Part shown: piece by piece, positions 27,539 through 35,790 of the stretch
Layout: every line of letters starts with the position of its first letter
Numbering within the stretch: position 1 is the stretch's first letter
DNA from: Devosia beringensis
GTDB lineage: Bacteria; Pseudomonadota; Alphaproteobacteria; Rhizobiales; Devosiaceae
Direction of reading: 5' to 3'
Length of the DNA: 64,000 bases
Assembly: GCF_014926585.1 (NCBI RefSeq)
Contig: NZ_CP045422.1
Location: 806,001-870,000, forward strand
Position numbers and translations under genes: made by a program
The notes under the pieces: model-generated
What the model was told of the DNA's origin: nothing
Database searches by the model: none
What the model saw: only the letters and a program-made list of their open reading frames with translations

Positions 27539-29572
27539 ATGCGTCAACTTGCCAGCCTGCTTACCCGCTTTGGACGCGACGAGCGCGGCGCCTTTGCCGT
27601 CATCTTCGGCCTAATGGCCATCGTGCTGGTGGCGCTGAGCGGGGCAGTGGTCGACTATGTCTCGCTCGAGCAGGTGCGCAACCGCGCCCAGATCGCGCTG
27701 GATGCGGCCACGCTGGCGTTGCAGCCGGAAATCTTCAAGACACCGCTCAATATCGGCGACATCAAGAGCCGGGCCCAGGCGCTGGTGCTGGACCGGCTGG
27801 GCACCGACGCGGCGCTTTCGGCCAGTCTCGAAACGCCTGTGGTGGATGTGACCAATGGCACGTTGACGCTCGAGGCGGAACTGACCGTCAAGACCATTTT
27901 CGTGTCGCTGGTGGGGGTTCCGGAGCTCAAGGCGCGGGTCAAATCGCAGGCGACGCGCAAGAAGCTGGCGCTGGAAGTGGCCTTCGTGCTCGATAATTCG
28001 GGCTCGATGTCCTATACCGGCGCTGGCGCCAATGGCACCAGACAGCGCATGCAGTTCCTCAAGGACGCGGCCAACTGCGCCACCTATACGCTGTTCTACG
28101 ACGCGGTCGAAACCAAGTCGAATGCGCCCGACAGCTGCGTCAACACCGCGACCGCCAAGAAGGTGGAAAATGTCCGCCTCGCCGTGGTGCCCTTCACCAT
28201 GTTCGTCAATGTCGGCGCCGGCAACTCCAGCGCCGCCTGGATCGACAAAACGGGCGCGTCGGTCACCTCAAATGACAATTTCGACACCGATGATGATGAA
28301 ACCACGCTGCCAGGCAGCCCGCCGGCGTCTGCGGTCCCTAATCGCTTGACACTATTTGGTCGGACCGGGGTGGCCTGGCGCGGCTGCGTCGAAGCGCGTC
28401 CGCACATCAAGACCGGTTCAACAAGCAACGAATATCTGGATACCGACGATACCGCCCCCGTGGGGAGCAACACGCTTTATGTGCCCCTGCTGTCGCCTGA
28501 CATGGCTGATGGTCTGGGCGCTGCCAATGACTATCTGACGGACAGCCCCGCCATTTGTGACAGGCCTTCGACGGCTGGCTCGGCCCAGTGCACACAGACC
28601 CAGCAGAGGACAAGCTGCAACAGCGGCCAATCTAACGGTTCCTGCACCACGCAGAACGCCGGTGCACCGACGCCTTCCGGCCAGACTGATTTTACGAGCA
28701 ATGAGAAGTATAGCTCCGCGTGGTATGGCCCGCACGCACCGAGTTGCGACTGCCGGACCTGGACAAGCTGGAGCAGCTACACGCAGGTCAGCGGCAGCGG
28801 CAATAACCGCACGTTCGAGCGGTCGCGCAACTGCCAAGGTGGCGGATACAAACCCACCGGCCTTTCGGACCGCGAGCTGCAGGAACGCGTGTGCAAGTAT
28901 AGCCAGACGGCAGTCAACGACTTCTCGAAGGGCCCCAATGCCGACTGCACGCGCACGGCCATCCTGCCACTGACGGATGCGCCGGCGACCGTCGTCGCGA
29001 CTATCAACAGCATGCAGGCGGAAGGCGGGACCAATATCCACGAGGGCACCGCGTGGGGCTATCGGGTGCTGACGCCCAGCCTGCCCTTCGACCAGGGCGG
29101 CGCCTTCGACACGGCCACCTCCAAGGTGCTGATCGTGATGACCGACGGCGAGAACACGGCCTATAACCTGAGCAGCCATTGCGGCGACGCCCTACGCGCG
29201 CTCAACGGCAACTGCTACAATTCAGCCTATGGCTTGCCGTATAATTCGCGCAATGCCAGCACGACGTCCTCAAGCAGCGGCACTGTCGAGCGCATGGGCA
29301 CGCTGAACACCGCCAATGCCTCTCTGGTCAACGAGATGAACACGCGCACCAGCCAGACTTGCGAGAATGCCAAGAAGGCCGGCATCACCGTCTATACGAT
29401 CGGACTGGCGACCAACCAGGCGACGCAGAGCAGCCAGGCGACAGTGGAAAAGATGCTGCGCGACTGCGCCAGCGCCAGCGAGAAGGCGTTTTTTCCCCAG
29501 ACCCCGGGCGAATTGCGGGCGGTGTTTGCCAGCATTGCCAACGAGCTGTCAGCACTTCGGCTATCGCAGTGA
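27539..29572 (+). CDS. TadG-like pilus-assembly protein with von Willebrand A domain
   Basis: 677 residues. The N terminus (FGRDERGAFAVIFGLMAIVLVALSG) is the TadE/TadG-type membrane anchor. A VWA domain starts at about 149 with the MIDAS motif DNSGSM and continues near residue 533 with MTDGENT. Between the two halves is a ~350-residue insertion. Part of it (about 340-465) is rich in Cys, Ser, Thr and Gln (CTQTQQRTSCNSGQ, CDCRTW, RNCQGGG), suggesting disulfides in the periplasm or outside the cell. Tad genes are not in the window, so it is an isolated member. Role in surface adhesion is inferred. Confidence 0.85.
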   Translation: MRQLASLLTRFGRDERGAFAVIFGLMAIVLVALSGAVVDYVSLEQVRNRAQIALDAATLALQPEIFKTPLNIGDIKSRAQALVLDRLGTDAALSASLETPVVDVTNGTLTLEAELTVKTIFVSLVGVPELKARVKSQATRKKLALEVAFVLDNSGSMSYTGAGANGTRQRMQFLKDAANCATYTLFYDAVETKSNAPDSCVNTATAKKVENVRLAVVPFTMFVNVGAGNSSAAWIDKTGASVTSNDNFDTDDDETTLPGSPPASAVPNRLTLFGRTGVAWRGCVEARPHIKTGSTSNEYLDTDDTAPVGSNTLYVPLLSPDMADGLGAANDYLTDSPAICDRPSTAGSAQCTQTQQRTSCNSGQSNGSCTTQNAGAPTPSGQTDFTSNEKYSSAWYGPHAPSCDCRTWTSWSSYTQVSGSGNNRTFERSRNCQGGGYKPTGLSDRELQERVCKYSQTAVNDFSKGPNADCTRTAILPLTDAPATVVATINSMQAEGGTNIHEGTAWGYRVLTPSLPFDQGGAFDTATSKVLIVMTDGENTAYNLSSHCGDALRALNGNCYNSAYGLPYNSRNASTTSSSSGTVERMGTLNTANASLVNEMNTRTSQTCENAKKAGITVYTIGLATNQATQSSQATVEKMLRDCASASEKAFFPQTPGELRAVFASIANELSALRLSQ

Positions 29573-29585
29573 TGGGCGGGGAGAA

Positions 29586-29662
29586 TGGTACCACCTCTCG
29601 GGATCGAACCGAGGACCTCTAGATCCACAATCTAGCGCTCTAACCAACTGAGCTAAGGCGGC
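29586..29662 (-). tRNA. tRNA-His (anticodon GTG)
   Basis: 77 bases including an encoded CCA. Acceptor GCCGCCT / AGGTGGT (two G-U pairs), D arm GCTC...GAGC, anticodon arm CTAGA-TTGTGGA-TCTAG with anticodon GTG, T arm CTCGG-TTCGATC-CCGAG. The base 5' of position 1 is T, so there is no G-1, and the discriminator is A73 rather than C73. Both are departures from the usual tRNA-His identity elements, known in a large alphaproteobacterial group. Confidence 0.95.
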
Positions 29663-29995
29663 ACAAAAGCCATGCGAGGGGTGAGGCGAAGCCGCATCCC
29701 GACAGCGGGCGGAACATAGGGCGAGAAATCCGGTATGACAAGCACCCATTTCACCCTCTTCCCAAGCCATTTTGTGCGCTGGCAAAACCGGCCCGGACCA
29801 CCCCTGCCCGCGCGGCGCAGGGCAAGGCCAACCGGGCCCGGCTTAACCATGCGGGGCAAAGCCGGGGCCCAAGTGCCCGGCTGCTCTGGACCCTGCGCAC
29901 CCCGCCCTATATTGAAGAAAGCTTAAGGTTCCGGGAACAAGTGTGCCGAATTGGTACAATTGGCCACCGTCCCGGAATGGAGAAGACGGCAGCTT
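29663..29995. other. Intergenic region between tRNA-His and the PAS protein gene
   Basis: 333 bases without a gene. The first part is the tRNA promoter region (minus strand). Near the right end are a possible -10 (TATATT, 29908-29913) and an 11-base palindrome GTTCC-G-GGAAC (29928-29938), about 58 bases before the chosen start. Its function is unknown. Confidence 0.5.
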
Positions 29996-32695
29996 ATGAA
30001 TGCTGAGTGGACCACATTGCCCCATGCACCGCGTGTGCTGCAGCATGCCGATGACCCGCGGCCGGCCTGGCTATGGTCCCATGACGGGCTGACGCTGATC
30101 TGGCAGAACCGGGCCGCCGGGCTGTTTCTGGCCAAGCTGAAAAAGCATGGGTTGAAGCTGGCGCCCCCAGCCGTGCCGATCAAGGGACAGGTGGCGCGCA
30201 ATATAAGGCTGGGCTCGCCTGGCCGCACCAGCCTGGCGCGTATCCAGTTCCTGGCCGGCGACAAGCCGACATCGAGCACCTGCGCCACTACACCGCTGAC
30301 CTGGCAGGATGGCCAGAGCGCGCTGCTGATTGTCGGCGTGGACGCGATCACCGATGAGATCATGGCCGCGGCCGCGGAGGCCCAGGCCCAACGTCAGGAT
30401 GAAGACAGCGGGATGCTGCCGCGGGACGCCGGGATGGCGACTGCAGCGCCGGATGACGAGGCGGCCGTGGACGCGCCCATGCCGGATGAGCCTGTGGCAG
30501 ATGGCGGCGAAACGCCGGCACCCTATGAGAACGATGCGGGACTGTCCGATGCGGCAGCGTGGACGGCGGAAGATGACCACGGCTCGACCGAGCCAGAAGC
30601 ATCGCGCCCGGACGAATCCGAGGAAGCTGCAGCTGATGCGCGGGATGATTCGGCCTATGCGCAGGAACTCGACAGCTGGCGCGCCGCCGACCAGGATGGC
30701 CCGCCGGCGCTGAGCCTGGTGGACACCGCGCCGGCAGCCGAGGCTATGCCGCAGGCCGAGGACGAGGCGGTCGCGGAAGCTGGCGCAGAGTCCAACCCGG
30801 CCAGCAGCCGGCTAAGCCGCCTGGTGGACAGGATGGCCGCGGACGAGGCGCTCTATGCGCCGCTGACCGAGGCGGATGATGGCCTGGTGGCGAGCGCCCC
30901 CGAGCAAGCCGATGCGCCCGGGGCGCCGCTGGCCGATGACACGGTGCCGGAGACGACCGGCAGCCTGTTCAAGGTGACCGGACGCGGCTTCATTGCCGAT
31001 GACGTGGTGGCGGAAGCGCAGACGGACGCCGATGCGGATCTTGCCGATCTGAGCCGGCTCGACGCTGCCGATGACACCGCCGCGCCGGAAGAACCGGACG
31101 CGGCAGAACGGCTGAGCGCGGCGCTGGCCGAAATTGCGCCGCCGCCCACAACCGATCCGGAAATCGTCGAACGGGTGTCACGCTACAATTTCGACGAGCT
31201 GTCGCGCATTCTCAATGACCGCGTCGGCGAGGGCAGCCAGACGCCGCAGCCGGCCATGCCCACCGCGCAGCGCGGGGCGCTGATCAATCTGGGCGGCGAA
31301 ACGCTGGTGCTCAACCGGCTGCCACTGGGCATTCTGGTGTTCCGCGACCAGCAGGTGCTGTTTGCCAACCGGGCCATCACCGAAATGGTGGGCTATGACT
31401 CGGTCGAGGCGCTGCGCCAGGCCGGGCTGGCTGCCGTCTTCCCCGCTGCCGGCCCCGAGGGGCAGGAGGCCGGGCCGGTCAACCATCTGGTGCAGCGCGA
31501 CGGCACCATGGTGCCGGTGACCGCGCGGCTGCAGTCGATCTCCTGGCATGGGCGCCCTGCCCTGATGCTGTCGGCCAGCACGACCGAAGTGCGGACGGGA
31601 CACGAAGGCGCCGTCAATGCCTTTGCCCAAGCGCTCGCCGAAGTCCGCGGCGACGGATTTTTCGAGGCGACGCGGACCGGCGTCATCAGCCGCTTGACGC
31701 CCAAGGCGGCGGCGCTGCTGGGCCAGACCGGCCTCGTCGACGGCAAACCGCTGACCGGCGTGATCGCTGGCGGCGAGGTGGCGGCGCTGCGCAACTTTCT
31801 CGACCGGCCGGCGCGCTTTGCCGAAACGGAACGGCCGTGGTTGACGCTGCAGTCGAGCTCGGGGCGGGCCGAAATCACCCTGTTTGCGCAAGGCCAGGCC
31901 GGCGTGGTGACGGGCTATTTCGGGCTGGTGCGCGGCCGCGAAGCGGTGCCGGTGCGACTGGCCGGCCCGAGCGATGTCGACCCGGCCCTGCTGGGCCGGA
32001 TCAGCCGCGGCATCCGCCGGCCGCTCAACTCGATCATCGGCTTTGCCGACCTGATCGGCGCCAGTGCGGGCGCGGCGGACACCGCCCAATTGCTGGCCTA
32101 TGCGCGCGATATCAGCGCCGCCGGGCAGGACATTGCCGCGCTGGTCGATGAGCTGGAAGACTATGCAAGGCTGCGTGACGGCCGCTATCTGCCGCAGCGC
32201 GCCAGCATCGACCTGACCGAACTGCTGGAAAGCTGCGTGCTGCGCATCCGCCAGCAGGCCAGCAATGCCCGCGTGTTCGTGCGCAATGCCATTTCGGAAT
32301 CCCTGCCCCGGCTGATCGCCGATCGCGCCTCGCTGGAGCAGGCGGTGCTCAACCTGTTGGCCAGCGCCATCGACCAGAGCCCCAATGGCGGGGCGGTGGT
32401 GATATCGGCGCAGCCCGCAGACAATGGCGGGATTGCCGTGCATGTGCGCGACAATTCGGTCAATGCCGTGGACATGGCAGAGCGCTTCGTGGTGTTCCGC
32501 GACGGGGTGGACCGCGACGGCAAAATGCGGGCGCCGGTGCGCTCCAGCGTCGGGCTGGCGCTGACGCGCTCGCTGCTGGCGGTCAATGCCTTTTCACTGA
32601 CGGTCGATCCGGCGGGCGAGCAGGGCATGCTGTTCACGCTCAAGATTCCCGCCGATCTGGTGGAGCGCGACGAGGCCACCGACATTGCCGAATAG
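29996..32695 (+). CDS. PAS-domain protein with degenerate histidine-kinase core
   Basis: 899 residues. A short N-terminal domain (about 1-125; RPAWLWSHDGLTLIWQNRAA) resembles a PAS-like fold. A long acidic, Ala/Glu/Asp-rich linker (about 130-400) follows, then one or two PAS domains (about 430-640) and a HisKA plus HATPase region. The HisKA segment reads ISRGIRRPLNSIIGF, where HE is expected, so the phosphoacceptor His is missing. In the HATPase part the N-box Asn is replaced (NLLASAIDQSP) and the G1 box is VRDNSVNAVD. It is probably a signalling pseudokinase. The domain plan recalls DivL/PdhS cell-cycle proteins, but orthology is not shown. ATG 29996 was chosen over an upstream TTG. Confidence 0.8.
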   Translation: MNAEWTTLPHAPRVLQHADDPRPAWLWSHDGLTLIWQNRAAGLFLAKLKKHGLKLAPPAVPIKGQVARNIRLGSPGRTSLARIQFLAGDKPTSSTCATTPLTWQDGQSALLIVGVDAITDEIMAAAAEAQAQRQDEDSGMLPRDAGMATAAPDDEAAVDAPMPDEPVADGGETPAPYENDAGLSDAAAWTAEDDHGSTEPEASRPDESEEAAADARDDSAYAQELDSWRAADQDGPPALSLVDTAPAAEAMPQAEDEAVAEAGAESNPASSRLSRLVDRMAADEALYAPLTEADDGLVASAPEQADAPGAPLADDTVPETTGSLFKVTGRGFIADDVVAEAQTDADADLADLSRLDAADDTAAPEEPDAAERLSAALAEIAPPPTTDPEIVERVSRYNFDELSRILNDRVGEGSQTPQPAMPTAQRGALINLGGETLVLNRLPLGILVFRDQQVLFANRAITEMVGYDSVEALRQAGLAAVFPAAGPEGQEAGPVNHLVQRDGTMVPVTARLQSISWHGRPALMLSASTTEVRTGHEGAVNAFAQALAEVRGDGFFEATRTGVISRLTPKAAALLGQTGLVDGKPLTGVIAGGEVAALRNFLDRPARFAETERPWLTLQSSSGRAEITLFAQGQAGVVTGYFGLVRGREAVPVRLAGPSDVDPALLGRISRGIRRPLNSIIGFADLIGASAGAADTAQLLAYARDISAAGQDIAALVDELEDYARLRDGRYLPQRASIDLTELLESCVLRIRQQASNARVFVRNAISESLPRLIADRASLEQAVLNLLASAIDQSPNGGAVVISAQPADNGGIAVHVRDNSVNAVDMAERFVVFRDGVDRDGKMRAPVRSSVGLALTRSLLAVNAFSLTVDPAGEQGMLFTLKIPADLVERDEATDIAE

Positions 32696-32778
32696 CCGGC
32701 GGCGCATTTGTCGCAGCACTAAAAGTGGATTGTTCCAATCAGCTAAAAGCCTGATTTCACTGCCTAAATTTGGTGCAG

Positions 32779-32795
32779 TTTTGAACGCTTCTAGT
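32779..32795 (+). promoter_or_regulatory. Candidate Irr/ICE iron-control box
   Basis: TTTTGAA-CGC-TTCTAGT, 11 of 14 positions equal to the iron control element TTTAGAA-N3-TTCTAAA. It lies 104 bases upstream of the ferric-binding protein gene. Irr regulates iron uptake in Hyphomicrobiales. Confidence 0.5.
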
Positions 32796-32899
32796 ATTCA
32801 AGTCATTGATTTTGTTTGCAAATATTGACTTGTCCAAGACAATGGGCCAGAACGCGGCACCTGAGGCATGACCTCGCCCATTGCGCATTGGAGACCGCC

Positions 32900-33946
32900 A
32901 TGACCCATTCCACACGCCTTGCGGCCGCCCTGCTGACCTCGGTCGTCATGGCTGGCGCCGCTGTCCCAAGCTTTGCCCAGAGCGGGGAAGTCAATATCTA
33001 CAGCTATCGCGAGCAGAGCCTGCTGCAGCCGCTGCTGGACCGGTTCAGCGCCGAGACGGGCATCAAGGCCAATGTGCTCTATGCCGGCGACGGCCTCTTG
33101 GAGCGCCTGGCGGCCGAGGGCGAGCTGTCGCCCGCCGACGTGGTGCTGACGGTCGATATCGGCAATCTGGTCGGTGCCGAAGAGCAGGGCCTGACGCAGC
33201 CCATCACCAATCCGGCGCTGGCCGAGCGCGTGCCGGCCGCCTTCCGCGATGACGACAGCAACTGGACGGCGCTGTCGCTGCGCAGCCGCGTGTTCTATGT
33301 GTCCAAGGAGCGGGTCGACGCCACGGCGCTGACCTATGAGGATATTGCCGGGCCCGAATGGAAGGGGCGCCTGTGCACCCGCCCTGGCGACCATGCCTAC
33401 AATATCGGCTTGATTGCCCATTACATCGCCGTCAATGGCGAGGACAAGGCCCGCGAATGGCTGACCAAGGTGCGCGACAATCTGGCCTTCGCTCCCGACG
33501 GCAATGACCGCGGTCAGGTCAAGAACATCCTCGACGGCACCTGTGACCTGGCGATCGTCAATACCTACTATATGGGCGCCATGCTCAACAACGAGGCCGA
33601 GCCGGAGCAGAAGGACTGGGCCAATGCTGCCCGGATCATCTACCCCAATGCCGAGGAAGATGGCACCCAGGTGAACGTGGCCGGTGGCTTCATCGCCAAG
33701 AATGCCCCGAACGTGGACAATGCCAACACGCTGATCGGCTTCCTGCTGTCGGACGAGGCCCAGGGCATCTATGCCGACACCAATTACGAGTTCCCGGTGG
33801 TGGCCAGCGCGCCGATCAACGATCTGGTGCTCAGCTGGGGTACATTGAAGCCATCGCCCGTGCCGCTGACCGAAGTGGCCGCCAATCGCGGCGCTGCGGC
33901 AGCGCTGGTCGATGAGCTGCGCTTCAACGAAGGCCCGCAGAACTAG
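32900..33946 (+). CDS. Ferric-iron ABC transporter substrate-binding protein (FbpA/FutA type)
   Basis: 348 residues with a Sec signal peptide (LAAALLTSVVMAGAAVPSFAQ). The mature protein starts VNIYSYREQSLLQPLLDRF, a standard class II iron-binding beginning. The Tyr dyad that holds Fe(III) in FbpA is present as NTYYMG at about residues 222-227, with YGG-like positions elsewhere occupied by VAGGFIAKNAP. It works in the periplasm. ATG 32900 was chosen because it gives a signal peptide. The permease gene follows, and a candidate Irr box lies upstream. Confidence 0.92.
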   Translation: MTHSTRLAAALLTSVVMAGAAVPSFAQSGEVNIYSYREQSLLQPLLDRFSAETGIKANVLYAGDGLLERLAAEGELSPADVVLTVDIGNLVGAEEQGLTQPITNPALAERVPAAFRDDDSNWTALSLRSRVFYVSKERVDATALTYEDIAGPEWKGRLCTRPGDHAYNIGLIAHYIAVNGEDKAREWLTKVRDNLAFAPDGNDRGQVKNILDGTCDLAIVNTYYMGAMLNNEAEPEQKDWANAARIIYPNAEEDGTQVNVAGGFIAKNAPNVDNANTLIGFLLSDEAQGIYADTNYEFPVVASAPINDLVLSWGTLKPSPVPLTEVAANRGAAAALVDELRFNEGPQN

Positions 33947-34030
33947 AGGGACAGGCCCATCACGCAAGCAGTCGCCGATCGCCGTGATGGGCAGACCGGC
34001 AGGGCCCTGGCCCTGCCGGTCGTTCCGCTT

Positions 34031-35620
34031 TTGCTGGCCGGCTGCATGGGCCTGCCCATTGTCTGGCTGGGTTGGTCGGCGCTGGGGTCGATCGCCTCAG
34101 GCAGCAATGGACTGGCGGCTACCATGCTGCCGACCGCCCTGCGCGAGACGGCGCTGCTGATGGGCTCGGTTGGGGTGCTGACGGGGTGTGTCGGCCTGAT
34201 CGCCGCCTGGCTCGTGACGCATTACGAGTTTCCGCTGCGGCGGCTGTTCGACTGGGCGCTGGTGCTGCCGCTGGCCGTGCCCACCTATCTGGCCGCCTAT
34301 TGCTATGTCGAGGTGCTGGGCTTTACCGGCCCGCTGCAGACGGCGCTGCGGGCGGTGAACGGGGCGACGACGCTGCGCGAATACTGGTTTCCCGACATCA
34401 GGAGCCAATGGGGCGCCGCGCTGGTGCTCTCAAGCGTGCTCTACCCCTATGTCTATGTGGCCTGCCGGGCGTTTTTCCTGATGCAGTCGGCCTCGCTCAA
34501 TATTGCGGCCCGTACACTGGGCGCGGGCGGCATGCGCACCTTCTTCACGGTGACGCTGCCGCTGTCGCGACCGGCGCTGGTGGTGGGCGTGACGCTGGCG
34601 ATGATGGAGGTGGTCAATGATCTGGGCGCGGTGCAGTATTTCGGCATCAACGCCATTACCGCGATCATCTATTCGACCTGGATCAACCGGTCCGATTTCG
34701 GCGGCGCCGCGCAGCTGGCAGTGACGGTGGTGCTGGTGATTGGCCTATTGATCGCCGCCGAACAGCGAGCCCGGCGGGACCGGGTCTATCTGGCGCGCCG
34801 CGACAGCCGGGTGCCACCGGCGCGCGAGCCGCTGGCGGGGATGCGACGCTGGAGCGCCTTTGCCTTCTGCCTGATGCTGCTGGCGCTGGGCTTTGGCATT
34901 CCCGTGGGGCAGCTGACCTATCTGGCCTTCCGCATGGTGCTGCCCGAAACGGTGGGCCTGACGGTTTCTGCCCTGATCCCGACGCTGATCCTCGCCGGTA
35001 CGGGGGCGCTGATCACGGTGTGTATCGGGTTGGTGGCGGCCAAGCTGGGGCAACGCAGCGGCAGCACGGCCCGCGGCGCGATCCGGCTGGCGACGCTGGG
35101 CTATGCCATACCCGGCACGGTGCTGGCGCTAGGCCTGCTGCAGCCGCTGGGCCAGGCCGACCTGTGGTTCAACCGAATAACCATGGCGCTGGCCGACTGG
35201 CGACCCGGGCTGATCCTTTCCGGCTCGATGGCGGCGCTGCTCTATGTCTATACGATCCGCTTTCTGGCGGTGAGCCATTCGACGCTGGACGCAGCCATCA
35301 AGAAGCGCGGCGACGCCATGCTCGACGCGGGACGGGTGCTGGGCGAGCGGCGGCTGGGCCTGCTGCTGCGCATCGACCTGCCGACGTTGATGCCGGCCAT
35401 CCTGAGCGCCGGCACGCTGGTCTTTGTGGAAATCGTCAAGGAATTGCCGGCGACGCTGCTGTTGCGGCCGCTGGGCGTCGAGACGCTGGCGACGCTGGTC
35501 TATGCGCGGGCAAATGTCGGACTTTTTGCCCAGGCAGCGCTTCCCGCACTGGTTATCGTGCTGGCCGGGCTTATCCCGGTCATTCTTGCTACGAGACTGG
35601 GCGATCGTAGGAAAGTATAA
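34031..35620 (+). CDS. Iron ABC transporter permease (FbpB type, two fused halves)
   Basis: 529 residues from TTG 34031, with about 11-12 membrane segments. Two EAA loops for ATPase contact are seen: ARTLGAGGMRTFFTVTLPLS in the first half and GRVLGERRLGLLLRIDLPTL in the second, showing a duplicated BPD_transp_1 domain typical of FbpB. No ATG/GTG lies further upstream in frame, but the frame is open back to the previous stop. The first membrane helix (PVVPLLLAGCMGLPIVWLGW) appears to begin before 34031. An unusual ATC at 33959 preceded by AGGGACAGG could be the true start. No ATPase gene follows. Confidence 0.88.
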   Translation: MLAGCMGLPIVWLGWSALGSIASGSNGLAATMLPTALRETALLMGSVGVLTGCVGLIAAWLVTHYEFPLRRLFDWALVLPLAVPTYLAAYCYVEVLGFTGPLQTALRAVNGATTLREYWFPDIRSQWGAALVLSSVLYPYVYVACRAFFLMQSASLNIAARTLGAGGMRTFFTVTLPLSRPALVVGVTLAMMEVVNDLGAVQYFGINAITAIIYSTWINRSDFGGAAQLAVTVVLVIGLLIAAEQRARRDRVYLARRDSRVPPAREPLAGMRRWSAFAFCLMLLALGFGIPVGQLTYLAFRMVLPETVGLTVSALIPTLILAGTGALITVCIGLVAAKLGQRSGSTARGAIRLATLGYAIPGTVLALGLLQPLGQADLWFNRITMALADWRPGLILSGSMAALLYVYTIRFLAVSHSTLDAAIKKRGDAMLDAGRVLGERRLGLLLRIDLPTLMPAILSAGTLVFVEIVKELPATLLLRPLGVETLATLVYARANVGLFAQAALPALVIVLAGLIPVILATRLGDRRKV

Positions 35621-35758
35621 CAAGAGGGCATGCTGCCATGTTAGCGGCGATCCCCTATATGGTGCGGCATGGGAGCCGGTGCCTCACGCCCCGGCATGAT
35701 TTCGACGCGATGGGCTTGCAGGTTGGACCCTGAATGCGGCCCCCCGCTGCGGATCGAA

Positions 35759-35773
35759 GGCGACAGTGTCGCC
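35759..35773 (+). promoter_or_regulatory. Perfect palindrome before the peptide-binding protein gene
   Basis: GGCGACA-G-TGTCGCC, 17 bases upstream of the start codon and next to the Shine-Dalgarno (AGGAG). Could be an operator or an RNA hairpin affecting translation. Confidence 0.4.
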
Positions 35774-35790
35774 GCAATAGGAGCTACCCT

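Noticed and set aside
29928..29938. EcfG stress promoter (GGAAC-N16/17-CGTT) near the GTTCCGGGAAC palindrome
   Set aside because: A GGAAC is present, but no CGTT follows at the right distance.
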